Part shown: positions 59,972-64,000 of the stretch, piece after piece
How the letters are laid out: each line of letters begins with the position of its first letter
How positions within the stretch are numbered: the stretch's first letter is position 1
Assembly: GCA_024305745.1 (NCBI GenBank)
Contig: JAHRBS010000010.1
Span: 1,185,501-1,249,500, forward strand
DNA: 64,000 nucleotides
Source of the DNA: Polyporus tsugae
Lineage: Eukaryota; Basidiomycota; Agaricomycetes; Polyporales; Polyporaceae
Direction of reading: 5' to 3'
Program-made: the position numbers and the translations under genes
Notes under the pieces: generated by a model
Told to the model about the DNA's origin: nothing
The model's database searches: none
The model's input: only the letters and a program-made list of their open reading frames with translations

Positions 59972-62900
59972 ATGCCGCAGTCGACTATTGTAGTAAGTGC
60001 TGTATGCCTTCGCGAGGGATACGCCGGCACATTCACTAACCCGCTCCGTGATGTTTAGAACGCTAACGTCGAAAATGATGCGCCTGAAGTTGCAATCAGT
60101 GCGTTTTTGAAGAAAATACAAGAGTACCTCTCGCGGATGGAGATACCGACAACTCGTTCAACGCTATATAATGAAGAGATCGAGAGGTAAGTATGACTTG
60201 TTTGTCATCATCATGTTGCTCTGAGAAGCAGACGATCACGTCAAACCCCTGCTGCTGTCAGTCTGAGAAACCTCTACCAGCCTAAAGTCACGGTCGCAAT
60301 CTGCGGGGGTGAGGAAGACTCTCGATGGCATCCGCCTGGTGTTGATGTTACTTATCCAGCGACGGGTGCGGGGAAATCCTCTCTCTTGAACGCCATATTG
60401 GACGGTTCGTCGAATCATGTTTACTCCTTGCGCCTCTCTGACTCTGTTTTATGCTCAGTCGATATCGTGCCGACGAGAAGCGTCCGCGGTAAGCCACTTA
60501 GGGGGATGGTTGATGCGATACTAAAAGTTTTGCGCTCAGCTTGCACCGCCGTAGTAACCCAGCTCTCCTGGAACAGGGAAAGCGAAAGAATTGCGGCTGA
60601 CGTTGAGTTCTTAACGAGAGCCGAATGGATCGAAGAGCTTGTTATCCTTCTCTCAGATCTCGCCGATCCGGCAAATGAGCGTGTCAAGCATGCCAGCCAA
60701 CTGGTTGGCGCAAGCGCGACGGCATGGGCGAAGGTATTACTTCCGTGCTTTCCATGCTTTCACGCTTGACAGTCATATTCTCTACAGGTCCATGCGGTGT
60801 ATCCTGATGTCTCTTTACAGACACTGATGGACGTGGAAGCCGATGGGCTCATGCGAAAATTTCCCCGTAAGTGGTTGCGAATCGGCCCGAGCGCACATTA
60901 CTTACCCCCTCCTTTTCTGTTGCTACTATTCTAGACATCTCGCAACTTCTCGGAACGTCGGCGCGCGTCGAAGCATCGGACAACGAAGAGTTTCGACGGG
61001 CGCTCGAGCCATACATAGACTCCCGTGAGCATGCGAACCACCAGGCCTTGTGGCCGCTCATTCGGCATGTCAAGATCTTCTGTCGTTCGCCCGCCCTTTC
61101 AACGGGCCTAACACTTGTCGATCTCCCTGGCACGGCGGATACGAACGCTGCGCGGGACAAAATCGCTAAGGACTACTTAAAAGAGTCCGACCATTGCTGG
61201 ATCGTGTCACCGATTACCCGAGCCATCTCCGACAAAGTTGCAAGCGGTGAGTGGGCATAGCTCTCCCCGAACACTCGCAATTATGATTGAACGGAACTCT
61301 AGAACTACTAGGACATATGTTCAGACTTCAACTTAAACTAGGTGCGAGCTAGTGTTTATCCTCGAAACACTGAGCACGTTTTCAAGCCTGTATTTTTCTT
61401 GGTCAGATGGAAAGTATGTTTCATGTGGACTCTCTAATGAATGTTAGTGAACATCTAGTGTTAACGTTGATGCATCCATGCTTTAGATTCTCATCTGGAA
61501 ATGGTGTCACTTTCATTGGTTAGTCTACAGTGATAATGTATGACCGAAAGTGACCACGTCCCCCCTTAGCGACTAAAAATGAGAATATCAAGCCCCCAGA
61601 GGTCATAAAAAACCTTAACCTCAAGGACAACATCGACTTCCAACGCCTCACAAAGGACCTAGTACTTTATCAACAAGAGTTGGCTCATTTAAACAATGTG
61701 ATACAAGAGGCCAACACGGATGCGGAATGTGAGTGTGGTTGGACATGGTTTGTGACTGATTGCCAATTTCTCCCTTCTTCTCCCAGCAATACGGAAGCAG
61801 ATCACACAGGCTAAAGACAAGCTGAATGGGTATTATCACGACCTCCATCTCTTCCATGCTGGTGATGGTGGGAGGGCAAAACAGAGCCATGTGAATGGCT
61901 TGCCGCAATCTACGCTCAAGCGCAAGTATTTCTCTATGTTCTCAACGCAGGAACAAAAGGAACCTACGAAGCGAAAGCGCCAACGTGCCAACAACGTGGA
62001 TCCTGCAATTCTACGGCGTGACATCCCTTGATCTTGCATAACATCTGCCAACGGCTGCAGGTCGGTGTCGCCAAAACTCCGAATCCAGGACTCAGCAAGA
62101 CTGGACAGGAGAATGTTGTCAACCAGGCACCGTCCCCAGACCCTGGCATCAGTGGCATGTCTGCCGAAGAACTGGAGTCCTCGATTCGTGATGTAGAGCA
62201 ATATATCCAACAACTTAACAATGAGTTGTTTGATATTACTGACTGCCAGCAGAATATTTCTCTTAGACGCAACAGAGCACTCGAGGACGTCGAGGACACT
62301 GAAAGGGAGATCCGGGCGTTCTGTGCTGCTCAACGAGCTGAGGTCGGTTCCTTCTGATTTTACCTCGGCTATCTCTGAAACTCAATTTGCTCTAGTACTC
62401 CCGTCAGCGTCTGAGAGAAGACTTCCGCTGTAATCTCGAGGAATGTGCTGGTATGGTCATCTGCTGCTGTCTTCATCGCTGAGTCAAACTTATGCTTGTG
62501 GCATACAAGTCGACGAGATTGGCCAAGAGGGTCGGTACACTCGCTGTCTTGATGCCCATCCTACTCTCCTGCTCATTGCCGGTACTGGTAGATCTACCGG
62601 TTTTTGTCGTCTCCTCTTGGGACTACATGAGTCTTCGAGGTACGTTCATTATACTATTAGTCCATCATTGGACACTAACTGCGTATCTCAGCCGACAAAC
62701 CATCAGCCTGCTTCTCCACCGTTGAACAGACGGAGATCCCTGCCTTGCAGGAGTGGTGCCACACCTCAACGCTCCCAGCCCGCAATGAGACCGCGAGGAT
62801 CCTAGCGACGCAGTTCAGGGCATTTGCTCTTGTCCTGAAGACATTCCTTGAAGGTGCGGATGGCGTCACAGAGCGGGACCGCAACAACATGCAGCGGAAA

Positions 62901-64000
62901 TGGGCATCGTCTTCTCGCAAACTCGCCCTTTATAAGTCAAATCCAAGACGTGAGATCCGTCAAGCTACGGTCCGTGGAGATTTGCGAGGAATCACTGTTC
63001 ATCTCCTGACGGTAAAGTCTAACATTTCGTCCTTCCCCGCTCCGTGGTATTGATCTTCGAACATGTGACCCCTTTCAGTCATTCAATAAGATTGTTGAAG
63101 ATACTGTCAGAGACCTCCAAGGTCGATTCACTGAGTATCTTCAAGATGACTGCAACGAAGGCGCTGATTCCGTAAGACTTGATATATTTTGCTTGTGCTT
63201 TCGAACTAATGGACTCTGTCTACTACGTTCAGGCGGCTGGAACTGCAGTGGATACATCGAGGGAATGTGCGCAGATGATCTGGCCAAAGTACCGAGCATG
63301 TGAGTTCATGCGTCTATTCCCTTTCGCCCATTATTTATCATTATGAAATGTCCAGTCCTGCGTCGAGATGGATGCTACGAAGAGGATGACCTCAACACCC
63401 AGTTGACGATTCCCTTTGTCAGCCACATCTCCCAAAACTGGTGCAAGCTTTTCCAATCAAATCTCTTCGGTGTATTCGAGACCGCGACAGTTCAGGCCGT
63501 GGAGGAGCTCGTTGACCAAGTCGTCCGGTCGGTACCCAAGTATCTGACATCACGCGCAAGGAAGCAAGGGGAAGTTGCTCTCGAGCAAACACGGGCATTC
63601 CTCGTAGAATCCGTGTCCGTTGTGCAGGGTGCTCTCGATGCGCAGCAACGAATGATCTCCCGGAAGCTGGCGCCGCATGTGCAAGAACAACTCAAGGAAG
63701 GCTACCAGAATGCGTTGCTCATTACAGGGCGTGGTACCACATCCGATCAAAAGGTAAGCACCCCTTCAATATCGATAGATCAAGATTGGTTTAACATTTA
63801 CCACCAACCCACAGGAGGCTGTCCATGATTACATCGACGAAAAGAAAGATGAGGTGTTTTGCGGGGCTGCAGAGGTTCTAATGGGGGGTTTAGATGACGC
63901 TGCCAAGGCCATCGGCGAAGCCCTTGAGGTCGACCTCACTAGATTGTCCATGACGGTGCGATGTTCATTCTGTCATCTTCCAGGGCATAGACTTAACCTT
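59972..64000 (+). CDS. SLIP-GC-like large nuclear-type GTPase, copy 3 (partial, runs off window)
   Basis: Third paralog, same strand as the other two. Start MPQSTIV, spliced to NANVENDAPEVAISAFLKKI. G1 is ICGATGAGKSSLLNAIL (intron inside, about 60310-60360), then ACTAVVTQLSWNRESERIAA, GLTLVDLPGTADTNAARDKI (G3). The G4 motif reads VTFIATKNENIKPPEV, so the specificity aspartate is replaced by glutamate. The central insert has basic clusters STLKRKYFS and PTKRKRQRANN. The C-terminal half contains ADKPSACFSTVEQTEIPALQ, VLKTFLEGADGVTERDRNNM, TSFNKIVEDTVRDLQGRFTE and SRKLAPHVQEQLKEGYQNAL. An apparent stop at about 62031 is removed by an intron from GTGGATCC to GGCTGCAG. The frame is open to the last visible donor near 63957 and the 3' end is missing. 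Confidence 0.72.

Noticed and set aside
62025..62040. Apparent premature stop in the third large GTPase
   Set aside because: An intron from GTGGATCC (about 61999) to GGCTGCAG (about 62078) removes it and keeps the frame, so a pseudogene call is not warranted.

Overview
The window is nuclear DNA of a filamentous basidiomycete, most likely an agaricomycete. Genes are dense on both strands and broken by many short (about 45-65 nt) GT-AG introns with CTNA-type branch points. The conserved proteins (Dicer, GPN3, PYM, EDEM, ATG10, eS1) are eukaryotic, and several disordered proteins look confined to basidiomycetes. I recognised no tRNA, rRNA, CRISPR array or intact transposon. All gene models were spliced by eye, so internal exon borders are inferences; start, stop and motif calls are firmer.

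Layout. 0.7-9 kb: a cytochrome c oxidase VIIc-type subunit with two CCAAT boxes, a convergent large Dicer gene, and mitochondrial release factor 1. 9-16 kb: a conserved protein of unknown function, a small membrane protein, a Faf1/C1orf131-type ribosome biogenesis factor and a disordered Arg/Ser/Tyr-rich protein. 16-27 kb: a housekeeping block with a ZNRD2/SSSCA1-type zinc protein, an EDEM-type GH47 mannosidase with a PA domain, APRT, ribosomal protein eS1, ATG10 and acetyl-CoA acetyltransferase. 27-32.5 kb: a tandem pair of Dal5-type MFS permeases. 32.7-35.7 kb: a long acidic disordered protein. 36-46 kb: two tandem paralogous large P-loop GTPases resembling nuclear GTPase SLIP-GC. 46-51 kb: a gene-poor stretch holding one small Tyr/His/Ser-rich protein. 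51-59 kb: GPN3, PYM, a CCDC90/MCUR1-type protein, a ZCCHC9-type zinc-knuckle protein and a large disordered protein. 60-64 kb: a third SLIP-GC-like GTPase that runs off the window end.

Two things stand out. The Dicer keeps both RNase III domains with their acidic residues, but its helicase domain has lost the Walker A glycines (HDEKI where GSGKT is expected) and the DEAH box (SDAQ), so it looks like an ATPase-dead pseudo-helicase. The three large GTPases share a GTPase core, a central insert with basic nuclear-signal-like clusters and a long helical C-terminal half; the third has an altered guanine-specificity motif (TKNE instead of TKxD). They are the best candidate here for a poorly described system, possibly a nuclear large-GTPase family acting in genome defence or repair, but that role is inference only.
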